Assembly (NCBI RefSeq): GCF_014639255.1
Contig: NZ_BMFV01000005.1
Location: 62,001 to 126,000, forward strand
Length of the DNA: 64,000 nt
Direction of reading: 5' to 3'
Source of the DNA: Pullulanibacillus pueri
GTDB taxonomy: Bacteria; Bacillota; Bacilli; Bacillales; Sporolactobacillaceae
Each line of letters begins with the position of its first letter. Position 1 is the first letter of the stretch. The notes beneath the pieces are model-generated. The model saw only the letters and a list, made by a program, of their open reading frames with translations. It was not told the DNA's origin and did not search any database. The position numbers and the translations under genes were made by a program. Below are positions 8,147-16,443 of the stretch, piece by piece.

Positions 8147-8863
8147 ATGAATAAGCCACTGATCGCCTTAACAGCAGATTTCGAACAAAATCAATATAAA
8201 ATCAAAGAAGAATATTGTTTAAGTATCTTAGAGACTGGGGGGTTACCAGTTGCTGTCCCTTACCTCACAGATACACTCTCACTACAAGAGATCCTAAGCA
8301 AAGTGGATGGATTAATACTCACCGGTGGAAGTGATATTGATCCTGCTTTATATGGAGAGGAGCCTGCTCCAAGTCTTGGCACTATCGTTCCTGCAAGAGA
8401 TCGCTTTGAAATTCCTTTGGTTCAATATGCCCTCACCCTCGATCTCCCTATTTTAGCCATTTGTCGTGGGCTCTTGATACTTAATGTGGCTGCCGGTGGA
8501 TCCCTTTATCAAGATATCTATGCCGAAGCCGGTGCCTCTCTGCAACATAAACAGAGTGCTCCTCGTGATCATGCCTCTCACAGCATTAAAGTAAATAAAG
8601 GCACGCTTTTACATCGATTCACGCAAACAGAGCGGCTTCGAATTAATAGCTTCCACCACCAAGCCATAAAACGTATAGCCCCCGGATTTCACCTTAGTGC
8701 TGCGGCCCCTGACGGAATAATTGAAGCTATTGAGCATCCTCAAAAAAACTTTACTCTTGGGGTCCAATGGCACCCTGGAAGTCTGCTGCAAAAGGATCCT
8801 AGTGCACGTCGACTCTTTCAAGGCTTTATTCAAGCGGCTATGGAATATAACGCTTCAGAATAA
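8147..8863 (+). CDS. Peptidase C26 / PuuD-like class I glutamine amidotransferase-like hydrolase
   Basis: The 238-residue protein has the family motifs ILTGGSDIDPALYG (residues 57-69), nucleophile-elbow Cys106 in AICRGLL, and His209 in GVQWHPG. Family members hydrolyse gamma-glutamyl bonds (for example gamma-glutamyl-GABA). Oddity: the residue after HP is Gly211, where the Cys-His-Glu triad normally has Glu (HPE), so catalysis may be altered. The start at 8147 is chosen because AGGGAGGG lies 6 nt upstream; an in-frame ATG at 8105 lacks a site. The gene stands alone upstream of the TetR gene. Confidence 0.85.
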   Translation: MNKPLIALTADFEQNQYKIKEEYCLSILETGGLPVAVPYLTDTLSLQEILSKVDGLILTGGSDIDPALYGEEPAPSLGTIVPARDRFEIPLVQYALTLDLPILAICRGLLILNVAAGGSLYQDIYAEAGASLQHKQSAPRDHASHSIKVNKGTLLHRFTQTERLRINSFHHQAIKRIAPGFHLSAAAPDGIIEAIEHPQKNFTLGVQWHPGSLLQKDPSARRLFQGFIQAAMEYNASE

Positions 8864-8900
8864 CAAAAATGCGGAGTGACCCATTAAAAATAGAAAAAAA

Positions 8901-8929
8901 TTGTTGAAACGCTTTTATTGTGTTATTAT
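8901..8929 (+). promoter_or_regulatory. Sigma-A-type promoter of the TetR gene
   Basis: TTGTTG (8901-8906), a 17-bp spacer, then TATTAT (8924-8929). The start codon of the regulator follows at 8963. The cre site below begins at the last base of the -10 box. Confidence 0.7.
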
Positions 8930-8942
8930 GTAAGCGATTACA
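8929..8942 (+). promoter_or_regulatory. CcpA-binding cre site over the TetR promoter
   Basis: TGTAAGCGATTACA fits the cre consensus TGWAANCGNTNWCA at every defined position. It lies immediately downstream of the -10 box, a position where CcpA binding represses. Carbon catabolite control of branched-chain amino acid or fatty acid breakdown would be expected. Confidence 0.75.
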
Positions 8943-8962
8943 TTAAGGATTGGAGTACATCC

Positions 8963-9538
8963 ATGACTGAACTTAGGGATAGAATAATTGAAACATCACT
9001 CTTATTATTTGAAAAGCATGGCTTCCATGGCGTCACTGTCAACGACATTGTGAACCATTGTGGCACTTCTAAGGGTGGGTTTTATCACCACTTTCGGTCC
9101 AAAGATGAATTGCTCTTTGTGATTCACGACACCTTTATTACATATGTATTAGATAAAGCCCATGATGCCATTTCAAAATACAGTGAGCCCAAGTTACAGC
9201 TTCATGCCATCATTCAATCTTTTGCTAAAGTCTTTGATCTATATAAATCGCACATCTCAGTCTTCTATCAAGAAAGCAATTATTTGAAGCCCCAGTTTGA
9301 ACAGCTCATTAAAAAGAAAAGAGATGAGTTTAAAACTATCGTCTTTCAAGTCATCCAAAAGGGACAACAGACCGGGGAATTTAGAAAGACATTACCTATT
9401 GAAATCGCTGGCATGTCTTTATTAGGCATGGTCAATTGGACTTACAAATGGTACCAGAAGGACGGTGAGAAGTCGATTGAAGAAATCTCAGAACTCTTTA
9501 CAGACATCATTTATCATGGGATTTTAACACATCGCTAA
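8963..9538 (+). CDS. TetR family regulator of the leucine/acyl-CoA degradation operon
   Basis: The 191-residue protein has an N-terminal TetR HTH: RIIETSLLLFEKHGFHGVTV, then NDIVNHCGTSKGGFYHHFRS. The C-terminal all-helical domain should bind an acyl-CoA ligand. The start is the ATG at 8963 after AGGATTGGAG; a longer frame to 8918 would run through the promoter and cre site. It directly precedes the catabolic operon and a perfect inverted repeat at 9596-9617, so it very likely represses that operon, like FadR/LiuR-type TetR proteins of other bacteria. The ligand is inferred, not seen. Confidence 0.88.
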   Translation: MTELRDRIIETSLLLFEKHGFHGVTVNDIVNHCGTSKGGFYHHFRSKDELLFVIHDTFITYVLDKAHDAISKYSEPKLQLHAIIQSFAKVFDLYKSHISVFYQESNYLKPQFEQLIKKKRDEFKTIVFQVIQKGQQTGEFRKTLPIEIAGMSLLGMVNWTYKWYQKDGEKSIEEISELFTDIIYHGILTHR

Positions 9539-9568
9539 GCAGTTTTGGCCTTTTTATTCACCTTTCAA

Positions 9569-9582
9569 TAAAAGCGCTTACA
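9569..9582 (+). promoter_or_regulatory. Probable cre site upstream of the leucine operon
   Basis: TAAAAGCGCTTACA matches the cre consensus except for A instead of G at position 2. It lies just upstream of the TetR operator, giving a second carbon-control point. Confidence 0.6.
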
Positions 9583-9595
9583 TTTACTATGGTTT

Positions 9596-9617
9596 AAACC
9601 GACTAACGGGTCGGTTT
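9596..9617 (+). promoter_or_regulatory. TetR operator, perfect 8-bp inverted repeat
   Basis: AAACCGAC (9596-9603) and GTCGGTTT (9610-9617) are exact reverse complements separated by 6 bp. ACCGAC-N-GTCGGT palindromes are typical for TetR repressors of fatty acid and branched-chain catabolism. The site lies 36 bp before the acyl-CoA dehydrogenase start and downstream of the regulator's own gene. Confidence 0.8.
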
Positions 9618-9652
9618 ATCAAATAAAAGTTCAAAATCAAGGGAGGGTTATT

Positions 9653-10795
9653 ATGGATTTCGAGCTTTCAAAGGAACAAGAAATGACAAGGCGAATGGTC
9701 AGAGCGTTTGCCGAAAACAAAATTAAACCTCGAACTTTAGACATTGATAAAAAGGCCCAGTTCCCCAAAGACCTTTTTGATGAGATGGGAGCATTAGGTC
9801 TTCTTGGGCTTCCCTTCCCCGAAAAATATGGAGGCTCTGATGGTGATACACTGACCTACGCTATCGCGGTTGAGGAAATTGGTCGGGTCTGTGGAAGTAC
9901 AGGACTCAGCTATGCGGCTGCCGTTTCTTTAGGGGCATCTCCTATTTATTATTTTGGAACAGAGGAACAAAAACAACAGTTTCTCACTCCACTAGCGAAA
10001 GGTGAAACGCTTGGAGCCTTCGGGCTAACAGAGCCTAACGCAGGGTCAGATGCTGGCGGAACCCAAACGACTGCAAAACTCGAAGGCAATGACTATATTA
10101 TCAATGGCGAAAAGTGCTTCATCACGAATGCCAACTACGCCTCAATCCTTACAGTGACAGCAGTAACCGGAAAGGATGCGCGTGGAAAAAACATGATTTC
10201 AGCACTCCTTGTTCCCGCGGATACACCAGGGGTTACTATCAGAAATGCTTATGACAAAATGGGGGTCCGTGGATCAGACACAGGAGAAATTTTTCTAGAC
10301 AATGTTCGGGTTCCTAAAGAAAATTTATTGGGGGACCCAGAAAAGGGCTTCAAACAATTTTTGTACACCCTTGACGGTGGACGTATCTCTATTGCAGCTC
10401 TTGGACTCGGCATCGCACAGGCCTCATTAGAAAGAGCACTAGCTTATGCCAAAGAACGAAAGCAGTTTGGTCACCCCCTTTCTACGTTCCAGGCTATCCA
10501 ATTTAAGCTGGCAGATATGGCGATGGAAATTGAGCTTGCCCGTAACATGGTATATAAAGCGGCCTGGTTAAAGGATCAAAAGAAACCCTTCACCAAAGAA
10601 TCAGCCTTTGCTAAACTCTTTGCCACCGAAACAGCATTTAGGGCAGCCAATCAAGCGATTCAGATTCATGGTGGCAACGGCTATATGCGTGAATATGAGG
10701 TAGAACGATACTTACGAGATGCCAAGCTTCTCGAAATTGGTGAAGGCACCTCAGAAGTTCAAAGGTTAGTCATTGCTCGGCAACTAGGCTGCTAG
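9653..10795 (+). CDS. yngJ: Acyl-CoA dehydrogenase, probably isovaleryl-CoA dehydrogenase (YngJ type)
   Basis: The 380-residue flavoprotein has the standard ACAD layout: an N-terminal helical domain, [16 protein letters not shown] (FAD/substrate loop), the beta domain ending [18 protein letters not shown], and a C-terminal helical domain with [19 protein letters not shown]. The terminal [12 protein letters not shown] carries the likely catalytic base Glu364. It would oxidise isovaleryl-CoA (or another short branched acyl-CoA) and feed the carboxylase genes downstream. AAGGGAGGG precedes the ATG. It is first gene of the operon, under the TetR operator. Confidence 0.92.
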   Translation: MDFELSKEQEMTRRMVRAFAENKIKPRTLDIDKKAQFPKDLFDEMGALGLLGLPFPEKYGGSDGDTLTYAIAVEEIGRVCGSTGLSYAAAVSLGASPIYYFGTEEQKQQFLTPLAKGETLGAFGLTEPNAGSDAGGTQTTAKLEGNDYIINGEKCFITNANYASILTVTAVTGKDARGKNMISALLVPADTPGVTIRNAYDKMGVRGSDTGEIFLDNVRVPKENLLGDPEKGFKQFLYTLDGGRISIAALGLGIAQASLERALAYAKERKQFGHPLSTFQAIQFKLADMAMEIELARNMVYKAAWLKDQKKPFTKESAFAKLFATETAFRAANQAIQIHGGNGYMREYEVERYLRDAKLLEIGEGTSEVQRLVIARQLGC

Positions 10796-10828
10796 AAAAT
10801 CCCAACAAATGACTGGAGGCTTCACACC

Positions 10829-12166
10829 ATGTTTTTTAGGAAGATACTTATTGCCAACAGAGGAGAAATTGCATCAAGGATTATTCGAACTTGTAAACGG
10901 TTAAACATTCCCACCGTGGCCATCTACTCGGAGCCTGATGCCCAGGCACCTTTTGTGAAATTAGCTGACGAAAGCTTCCCACTCGGAGGATCACAAGTCA
11001 ATGAAAGCTATTTAAATATGAATAAGATCATAGCCATTGCCAAAAAAGCGGATGTCGATGCCATTCATCCAGGATATGGACTCCTAAGCGAAAATGCTGA
11101 CTTCGCTAAACGTTGTGAGATGGAAGGCATTACATTTATTGGGCCCAGCTCGACTTGCATTGAGAAAATGGGCAATAAGATCGCCGCGCGCCAAGCAATG
11201 AAAGCTGCGGGTGTCCCCATAATTCCTGGAACTGACGAGCCCATTACAAGCATAGAGGTGGCTAAAGAACACGCCGAACATTTAGGTTATCCTGTCATGG
11301 TCAAAGCCTCCGCTGGTGGAGGTGGCATTGGCATGCAAATGGTGTCAAATGAAGAAGAGCTCGAAAAGGCCATTGATAGTAATGCCACTCGAGCGAAGAA
11401 TTTCTTTGGAGACGGTACCCTTTATTTAGAAAAAGTGATCAAAAACGCTCATCACATTGAAATTCAGTTACTCGCTGATCAAATGGGGAACACTTTGCAT
11501 CTCTATGATCGTGAATGTTCAATACAACGAAGACATCAAAAAGTCATAGAAGAGGCTCCTTCCCCCCTATTATCTGAGGAAACCCGCCTCTACATGGGCG
11601 AAACAGCGATAAAGGCGGCTAAAGCTATCCAGTATTCCAGTGCGGGCACTATCGAATTTTTAGTTGATGAGGAGCAACACTTTTATTTCCTTGAAATGAA
11701 TACACGCCTACAGGTTGAACATCCAGTGACTGAAGAAATTACCGGGCTTGATATTGTGGAAAAGCAGATCGAAATTGCAAGTGGGAAGTCCTTAACGCTT
11801 AAGCAGTCCGATATAAAAATAACTGGTCACAGCCTAGAAGCACGTATTTATGCAGAGGATCCGAAAACATTTTATCCTTCGCCAGGGAAAATCACCACAA
11901 TGAAATGTCCTGAGGGAAAACAAATTCGGCATGAACTTGGCGTGCAAGAAGGCTTTACTGTCTCGCCTTTTTATGATCCGATGATCGCAAAACTCATTGT
12001 CACGGGGCACGATCGGATGGAGGCTCTTTACTTATTAAACGAGGCTGTGGATGCTTATATCATTAAAGGGATTAAAACCAATCTGCCTTTCATTCAGCAA
12101 ATCCTTAAAACCGATGCCTTTAAAAACGGGCGAACACGAACATCCTTTATTCATGACTATATTTAG
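10829..12166 (+). CDS. yngH: Biotin carboxylase subunit (methylcrotonyl-CoA carboxylase type)
   Basis: The 445-residue AccC/MccA-type ATP-grasp enzyme has an N-terminal ILIANRGEIASRIIRTCKRL, the ATP-binding glycine loop KASAGGGGIGM, and MNTRLQVEHPVTEEITGLD, which holds active-site residues. It carboxylates biotin on the carrier encoded downstream. The context (HMG-CoA lyase, hydratase, carboxyltransferase) points to 3-methylcrotonyl-CoA carboxylase of leucine breakdown rather than acetyl-CoA carboxylase. The family B repeat begins at its stop codon and separates it from its carrier gene. Confidence 0.92.
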   Translation: MFFRKILIANRGEIASRIIRTCKRLNIPTVAIYSEPDAQAPFVKLADESFPLGGSQVNESYLNMNKIIAIAKKADVDAIHPGYGLLSENADFAKRCEMEGITFIGPSSTCIEKMGNKIAARQAMKAAGVPIIPGTDEPITSIEVAKEHAEHLGYPVMVKASAGGGGIGMQMVSNEEELEKAIDSNATRAKNFFGDGTLYLEKVIKNAHHIEIQLLADQMGNTLHLYDRECSIQRRHQKVIEEAPSPLLSEETRLYMGETAIKAAKAIQYSSAGTIEFLVDEEQHFYFLEMNTRLQVEHPVTEEITGLDIVEKQIEIASGKSLTLKQSDIKITGHSLEARIYAEDPKTFYPSPGKITTMKCPEGKQIRHELGVQEGFTVSPFYDPMIAKLIVTGHDRMEALYLLNEAVDAYIIKGIKTNLPFIQQILKTDAFKNGRTRTSFIHDYI

Positions 12167-12654
12167 AAAAACCGGGCAAAACCATGCCTGTTCCTTATTA
12201 AAGCAATGGAAATGTTTTCTTATCCTAAGACAGCTTCAGCTACCCAGTTGATTGGAGCGGAAGATACGAGAATCCGAACACCTATTCTCAGTGTGTTCCT
12301 CAGCGCCGCTGACTCACGGATACCTAACTAGAGTCCTTCAGGAAAAGCAACTAGCGTTACTTCACGCATACACTTCGAGTTGTTCCGAGAAAGCTAACGA
12401 CAAAGCACTACGAGTAGACGACGCAGGAACAGGAGATTTGTAGCATAAAGACTTAGGAACACAAATATAACAACCAAGGAACTCGGTTAAAAACGTCACG
12501 TCCTGTGACAACACCGATCCTACCCACATCAAAAAATCATAAAAACACGATTTTTCTGCGAGTATTAATCTCTTAGGAGCTTTCCTTCGTACTGTGGGCA
12601 TGAGGAAAGCAAGCGTCCTGGAGCAAAGCTTCGTACCGCCCTGATGACTAGAAG
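12163..12654 (+). repeat. Dispersed structured repeat, family B copy 1, inside the leucine operon
   Basis: About 490 bp homologous, in the same orientation, to 48638-49094 and 61019-61574. It opens with AAAAACCGGGC and ends with CCCTGATGACTAGAAG. A nested hairpin is conserved: TCGGT (12483-12487) pairs with ACCGA (12513-12517) around GTCAC/GTGAC. An inserted subsegment with a 9-bp AT-rich hairpin (AAAAATCAT region near 12525-12560) is shared with copy 3 but not copy 2. Open frames within it are artefacts. Because the operon is plus-strand, the element would be transcribed as part of the mRNA between the carboxylase and its biotinyl carrier. Confidence 0.85.
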
Positions 12655-12739
12655 TGACTCTAATAAGATCTTCGGAAGACCATACATTCTAAAAGCTAGA
12701 ACGAAAACTCACTCAAGGAATATTAAGGAGGAATTTAAA

Positions 12740-12952
12740 ATGCATCATATTGTTGCCTCGATGGCAGGGAGTATTTGGAAAATTGTTGTTAAAGAAGGGG
12801 ATGTTGTGGCTAACGGCCAGGATGTCGTCATTCTCGAATCGATGAAAATGGAAATTCCTATCCCTTCTGAAACAGACGGTAAGGTCAAAGCACTCAAAGT
12901 AAAAGAAGGGGACTTTGTAAACGAGGGTGACCTCATCGCGATCATCGAGTAG
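12740..12952 (+). CDS. yngHB: Biotinyl-lipoyl attachment carrier protein (YngHB type)
   Basis: The 70-residue protein is a single biotinyl domain. ESMKMEIP carries the biotinylated Lys36, and the flanking repeated half-domains IWKIVVKEGDVV and VKALKVKEGDFV have the usual internal symmetry. It shuttles carboxyl-biotin between the carboxylase and the carboxyltransferase encoded on either side. The start at 12740 follows TTAAGGAGG with good spacing; a longer frame from 12644 begins in the family B repeat and is rejected. Confidence 0.93.
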   Translation: MHHIVASMAGSIWKIVVKEGDVVANGQDVVILESMKMEIPIPSETDGKVKALKVKEGDFVNEGDLIAIIE

Positions 12953-12984
12953 AAAACAACGATCTAAAGGAGTTTTTCAAAACG

Positions 12985-13896
12985 ATGAAGATGCCAAATC
13001 ACGCCATCATTAAAGAAGTGGGCCCACGCGACGGGCTTCAAAACGAAGCGAGTATTCTTGCCACTGAGCATAAAGTAGAGTGGATCAACCACTTATCAGA
13101 AACGGGCCTTTCCTATATCGAAATTAGTTCCTTTGTTCATCCAAAGTGGATTCCCCAGCTCGCGGATGCCCTTGAAGTGGCACGCAACATTCAGCGCCAT
13201 TCACAGGTGACTTATGCTGCGCTAGTGCCGAACAAAATAGGACTAAAAAGGGCCTTGGAGGCCAATCTTGATGAAATCTCAGTTTTCATGTCTGCGAGTG
13301 AGACTCATAACAAGAAGAATATTAACAAAACCATTGCGGAAACACTTCCTGTTCTAGAATCTATTGTCCGAGAAGCCAAGCAGCATGGTTTATCTGTTCG
13401 TGGCTATCTTTCGACGGTATTTGGTTGCCCCTACGAAGGCGAGGTCGCTATCGATCAAGTCATTACCCTTTCTCAAAGCCTTTTTAATATGGGGATTGAT
13501 GAATTATCCTTAGGCGATACCATCGGTGTCGCTAATCCAAAACAAGTGGCCAACATCCTCATCCGCTTACGTGAAGCATTTCCTCACAAAAATATCGCGC
13601 TCCACTTTCACGATACACGAGGAACTGCCCTGGCCAATTGCCTCACCGCTTTACAGCTCGGGTTCAACACCTTTGATAGCTCACTAGGAGGTTTAGGAGG
13701 GTGTCCTTATGCAAAGGGCGCCTCTGGAAACCTAGCAACCGACGATTTACTTTATATGCTGGAGGGAATGGGCATTGCAACCGGTATTAATCGAAAGAAG
13801 CTTTTACAGGCCGCTCAATACATCCAAGGAGTGCTTCCCCAGCCCTTACCGAGTCACCATATGCAAATCTTTGCTAAAGGAGGTAACCCCCTTTGA
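12985..13896 (+). CDS. mvaB: Hydroxymethylglutaryl-CoA lyase (YngG/MvaB)
   Basis: The 303-residue TIM-barrel enzyme opens with IIKEVGPRDGLQNE (metal- and substrate-binding Arg/Asp) and has ALHFHDTRGTALAN with metal-ligand histidines. It carries the lyase signature SSLGGLGGCPYAKGASGN with catalytic Cys240. It cleaves HMG-CoA to acetoacetate and acetyl-CoA, the last step of leucine degradation. AAAGGAG lies upstream. Its last bases overlap the next start (TTGA). Confidence 0.93.
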   Translation: MKMPNHAIIKEVGPRDGLQNEASILATEHKVEWINHLSETGLSYIEISSFVHPKWIPQLADALEVARNIQRHSQVTYAALVPNKIGLKRALEANLDEISVFMSASETHNKKNINKTIAETLPVLESIVREAKQHGLSVRGYLSTVFGCPYEGEVAIDQVITLSQSLFNMGIDELSLGDTIGVANPKQVANILIRLREAFPHKNIALHFHDTRGTALANCLTALQLGFNTFDSSLGGLGGCPYAKGASGNLATDDLLYMLEGMGIATGINRKKLLQAAQYIQGVLPQPLPSHHMQIFAKGGNPL

Positions 13897-14672
13897 ATAC
13901 CGTGAGCTTTGAAATAAAAGAAGACATGATTGGACTCCTTACACTGAATCGACCTGAAGCTGCTAATGCCTTTTCTACAGAACTTCTGTCTGACTTAAAC
14001 AATGTCATTGATCAGGTTGAGCACCTTACAGACCTACGCGTCCTGATCCTGACTGGGAGTGGAAATAAAGCTTTCTGCGCCGGAGCTGATCTCAAAGAAA
14101 GAGCAAGTATGAACGAGAAAGAAACCGTTCAAGCTGTTCGACGGATTAAACAGACACTCTCGAGAATCGAAGCCTTACCCCTCCCTACCCTCGCCGCCAT
14201 CAATGGTGCCGCCTTTGGTGGCGGCTTGGAACTCGCACTCGCCTGTGACCTGCGGTATGCAACTGAACACGCGAAAATGGGCCTGACCGAAACCTCTCTG
14301 GGCATTATTCCAGGAGCTGGCGGAACACAAAGGCTCTCTCGCCTGATTGGCATAGGAAAAGCCAAGGCACTTATTTTCACTGCTAAAAGACTGACAAGCA
14401 CTGAAGCCCAGACCATGGGATTACTTGAAGGCGTTTTTACTCACCAAGAATTTTTTCCTCGAATCTTGGCGGTAGCCCAAGCCATCAGTAAGAACGGTCC
14501 CATTGCCATCAGGCAGGCAAAAAAGGCAATAGCATTAGGCTTCGATACGGATCTGCACACTGGGTTACAGATTGAAGAATTATGTTATCTAGCTACGATT
14601 CCTACCCAAGATCGCCTAGAAGGGTTAGCGGCGTTTAAAGAAAAACGTCACCCCCATTATCAAGGAAAATAA
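13893..14672 (+). CDS. yngF: Enoyl-CoA hydratase, probably methylglutaconyl-CoA hydratase (YngF)
   Basis: The 259-residue crotonase-fold protein has the oxyanion-hole segments FCAGADLKERASM and AAINGAAFGGGLELALACDL, and the catalytic acidic pair region TETSLGIIPGAGGTQRL. Given its neighbours it should hydrate 3-methylglutaconyl-CoA to HMG-CoA. The start is TTG, overlapping the lyase stop codon by 4 nt, with AAAGGAGG just upstream, indicating translational coupling. Confidence 0.92.
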   Translation: MNTVSFEIKEDMIGLLTLNRPEAANAFSTELLSDLNNVIDQVEHLTDLRVLILTGSGNKAFCAGADLKERASMNEKETVQAVRRIKQTLSRIEALPLPTLAAINGAAFGGGLELALACDLRYATEHAKMGLTETSLGIIPGAGGTQRLSRLIGIGKAKALIFTAKRLTSTEAQTMGLLEGVFTHQEFFPRILAVAQAISKNGPIAIRQAKKAIALGFDTDLHTGLQIEELCYLATIPTQDRLEGLAAFKEKRHPHYQGK

Positions 14673-14695
14673 TAATAAATGAGGTGAACTTATTC

Positions 14696-16225
14696 ATGGC
14701 CAGAGATGAAAACTTACTTCACACTGTAGAAATGATCAAAAAGGGCGGTGCGACGAAATATCATGAAAAAAACCAGGAAAAAGGTAAGTTATTTGTTCGT
14801 GATCGCCTCTCCCTTCTGCTTGATGAAGATATAGAAATTGAGGATGCCTTTTTTGCCCATTGTCAGGATGGAAAGCTCCCTGCTGACGGCGTTGTCACAG
14901 GTATCGGTAAAATTAGTGGTCAGACAGTCTGTGTGATGGCCAATGATTCTACAGTTAAAGCTGGATCCTGGGGAAAAAGGACGGTTGAAAAAATCATCCG
15001 TATTCAAGAAACAGCACAAAAATTACAAGTTCCCATGTTCTATTTAGTGGACTCTGCAGGCGCTCGTATCACCGATCAGGTAGAAATGTTTCCCGGGCGT
15101 CGAGGCGCCGGACGTATTTTTTATAACCAAGTGAAAATGTCCGGCCAGGTCCCTCAGATTTGTCTCCTTTTTGGACCCTCAGCAGCAGGTGGAGCCTATA
15201 TTCCGGCCTTTTGTGATATTGTCGTCATGGTTGAAGGAAATGCCTCAATGTATCTTGGCTCGCCGAGGATGGCCGAAAAAGTGATTGGAGAGAAAGTCTC
15301 CTTAGAGGAAATGGGCGGCGCAAAAATGCATTGCTCCGTCTCTGGATGTGGCGATGTTCTTGTCCAAACCGAAGAAGAAGCCATTCAGTATGCTAAACGT
15401 TATCTAAGCTATTTTCCTTCGAACTACAAAACTAAAACAAATCGGATAACAGCTAAGGAACCAACGGTCTTTGAAAAACCATTGTCCGAGATTATCCCTA
15501 AAAACCAAAATGCTCCCTTTAATATGTTTGATTTGATTGATCGGCTCATCGATGGAGACTCTTTTTGTGAAATCAAACGTGAATTTGCCAAAGAATTAAT
15601 TACAGGCTTGGCACGGATAGATGGGCAAGCTATTGGCATTATTGCCAATCAACCGCGAGTAAAGGGAGGCGTCCTTTTCCATGATTCTGCGGATAAAGCG
15701 ACCAAATTCATCCAGCTGTGTGATGCTTTTAATCTTCCCCTGCTCTTTTTGGCTGATATTCCTGGCTTTATGATCGGAACACATGTTGAAAGAGCTGGCA
15801 TTATCCGACATGGGGCTAAGATGATTTCTGCTGTTAGTGAAGCCAGTGTGCCTAAAATTTCTGTTATCGTCAGAAAGGCTTATGGTGCCGGGCTCTATGC
15901 CATGGCAGGCCCTGCTTTTGAACCGGATTGTTGCCTTGCCCTTCCTTCTGCGCAAATCGCAGTTATGGGTCCTGAAGCCGCAGTTAATGCTGTCTACGCG
16001 AATAAAATCGCCGAACTTCCCGAAGAAGAGCGCCTCGCCTTCATCAAACAAAAACAAGAAGACTATAAAGCTGAAATTGATATCTACCATCTCGCTTCCG
16101 AAATGGTGATTGACGATATTGTGCAACCTGACAACTTGCGTGACGTTTTGATCACACGCTTTTCAGCCTATGAAAGCAAAAGCTTCACCTTCACCCATAG
16201 AAAACATGGCGTGTATCCCGTCTAA
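14696..16225 (+). CDS. yngE: Acyl-CoA carboxyltransferase subunit (methylcrotonyl-/propionyl-CoA carboxylase, YngE)
   Basis: The 509-residue protein has two crotonase-like carboxyltransferase halves. The N-terminal half contains the acyl-CoA binding region LVDSAGARITDQVEMFPGR and FGPSAAGGAYIPAF; the C-terminal half contains FLADIPGFMIGT, RKAYGAGLYAMAG and MGPEAAVNAVYANK. It moves the carboxyl group from biotin to 3-methylcrotonyl-CoA (inferred from context). The ATG at 14696 is preferred over a GTG at 14684, because GAGGTGA at the latter position is the ribosome binding site. Last gene of the operon. Confidence 0.92.
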   Translation: MARDENLLHTVEMIKKGGATKYHEKNQEKGKLFVRDRLSLLLDEDIEIEDAFFAHCQDGKLPADGVVTGIGKISGQTVCVMANDSTVKAGSWGKRTVEKIIRIQETAQKLQVPMFYLVDSAGARITDQVEMFPGRRGAGRIFYNQVKMSGQVPQICLLFGPSAAGGAYIPAFCDIVVMVEGNASMYLGSPRMAEKVIGEKVSLEEMGGAKMHCSVSGCGDVLVQTEEEAIQYAKRYLSYFPSNYKTKTNRITAKEPTVFEKPLSEIIPKNQNAPFNMFDLIDRLIDGDSFCEIKREFAKELITGLARIDGQAIGIIANQPRVKGGVLFHDSADKATKFIQLCDAFNLPLLFLADIPGFMIGTHVERAGIIRHGAKMISAVSEASVPKISVIVRKAYGAGLYAMAGPAFEPDCCLALPSAQIAVMGPEAAVNAVYANKIAELPEEERLAFIKQKQEDYKAEIDIYHLASEMVIDDIVQPDNLRDVLITRFSAYESKSFTFTHRKHGVYPV

Positions 16226-16277
16226 TAAACTCTTTAATATCTTCTCTAGTATTTTGTATGAATTTGTAGAAAAAAAG

Positions 16278-16306
16278 TTGTTTTCTATTTTCAAAAAACA
16301 TAGTAT
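16278..16306 (+). promoter_or_regulatory. Promoter of the c-di-GMP riboswitch / sinI-like unit
   Basis: TTGTTT (16278-16283), exactly 17 bp, then TAGTAT (16301-16306). Transcription would start near 16313, some 18 nt before the riboswitch, which supports independent transcription from the leucine operon ending at 16225. Confidence 0.7.
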
Positions 16307-16330
16307 CATTTTCCTAATAATAAAGTCTAA

Positions 16331-16413
16331 TCAGAAAAGAGCAAACCCTTCAAAAGAAGGGGACGCAAAGTTACAGGTCTAAGGTTTCAAACTATGACGG
16401 CTGTGCTACCTGA
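16331..16413 (+). ncRNA. Class-I cyclic di-GMP riboswitch (GEMM-I)
   Basis: The conserved GEMM-I core can be read in order: GCAAACC, hairpin CCTTC-AAAA-GAAGG, GGGACGCAAAG, CAGGTCTAAGG, then TATGACGGCTGTGCTACC, closed by a short TCAG/CTGA stem. The ACAG/CTGT pairing in the second helix is intact. One departure is an AAAA loop where a GNRA tetraloop is usual. No T-tailed terminator lies between the aptamer and the gene 30 nt downstream, so control is probably translational, through the AGGAGG at 16431-16436; the exact switching stem is not clear. The only gene that follows on the transcript is the SinI-like gene. Confidence 0.9.
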
Positions 16414-16443
16414 AATAAACGTGATATTTTAGGAGGCCAGCAT

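Noticed and set aside
12051-12601. Several 60-80-codon frames downstream of yngH
   Set aside because: They cover repeat B1 and are not preserved in the other two copies.
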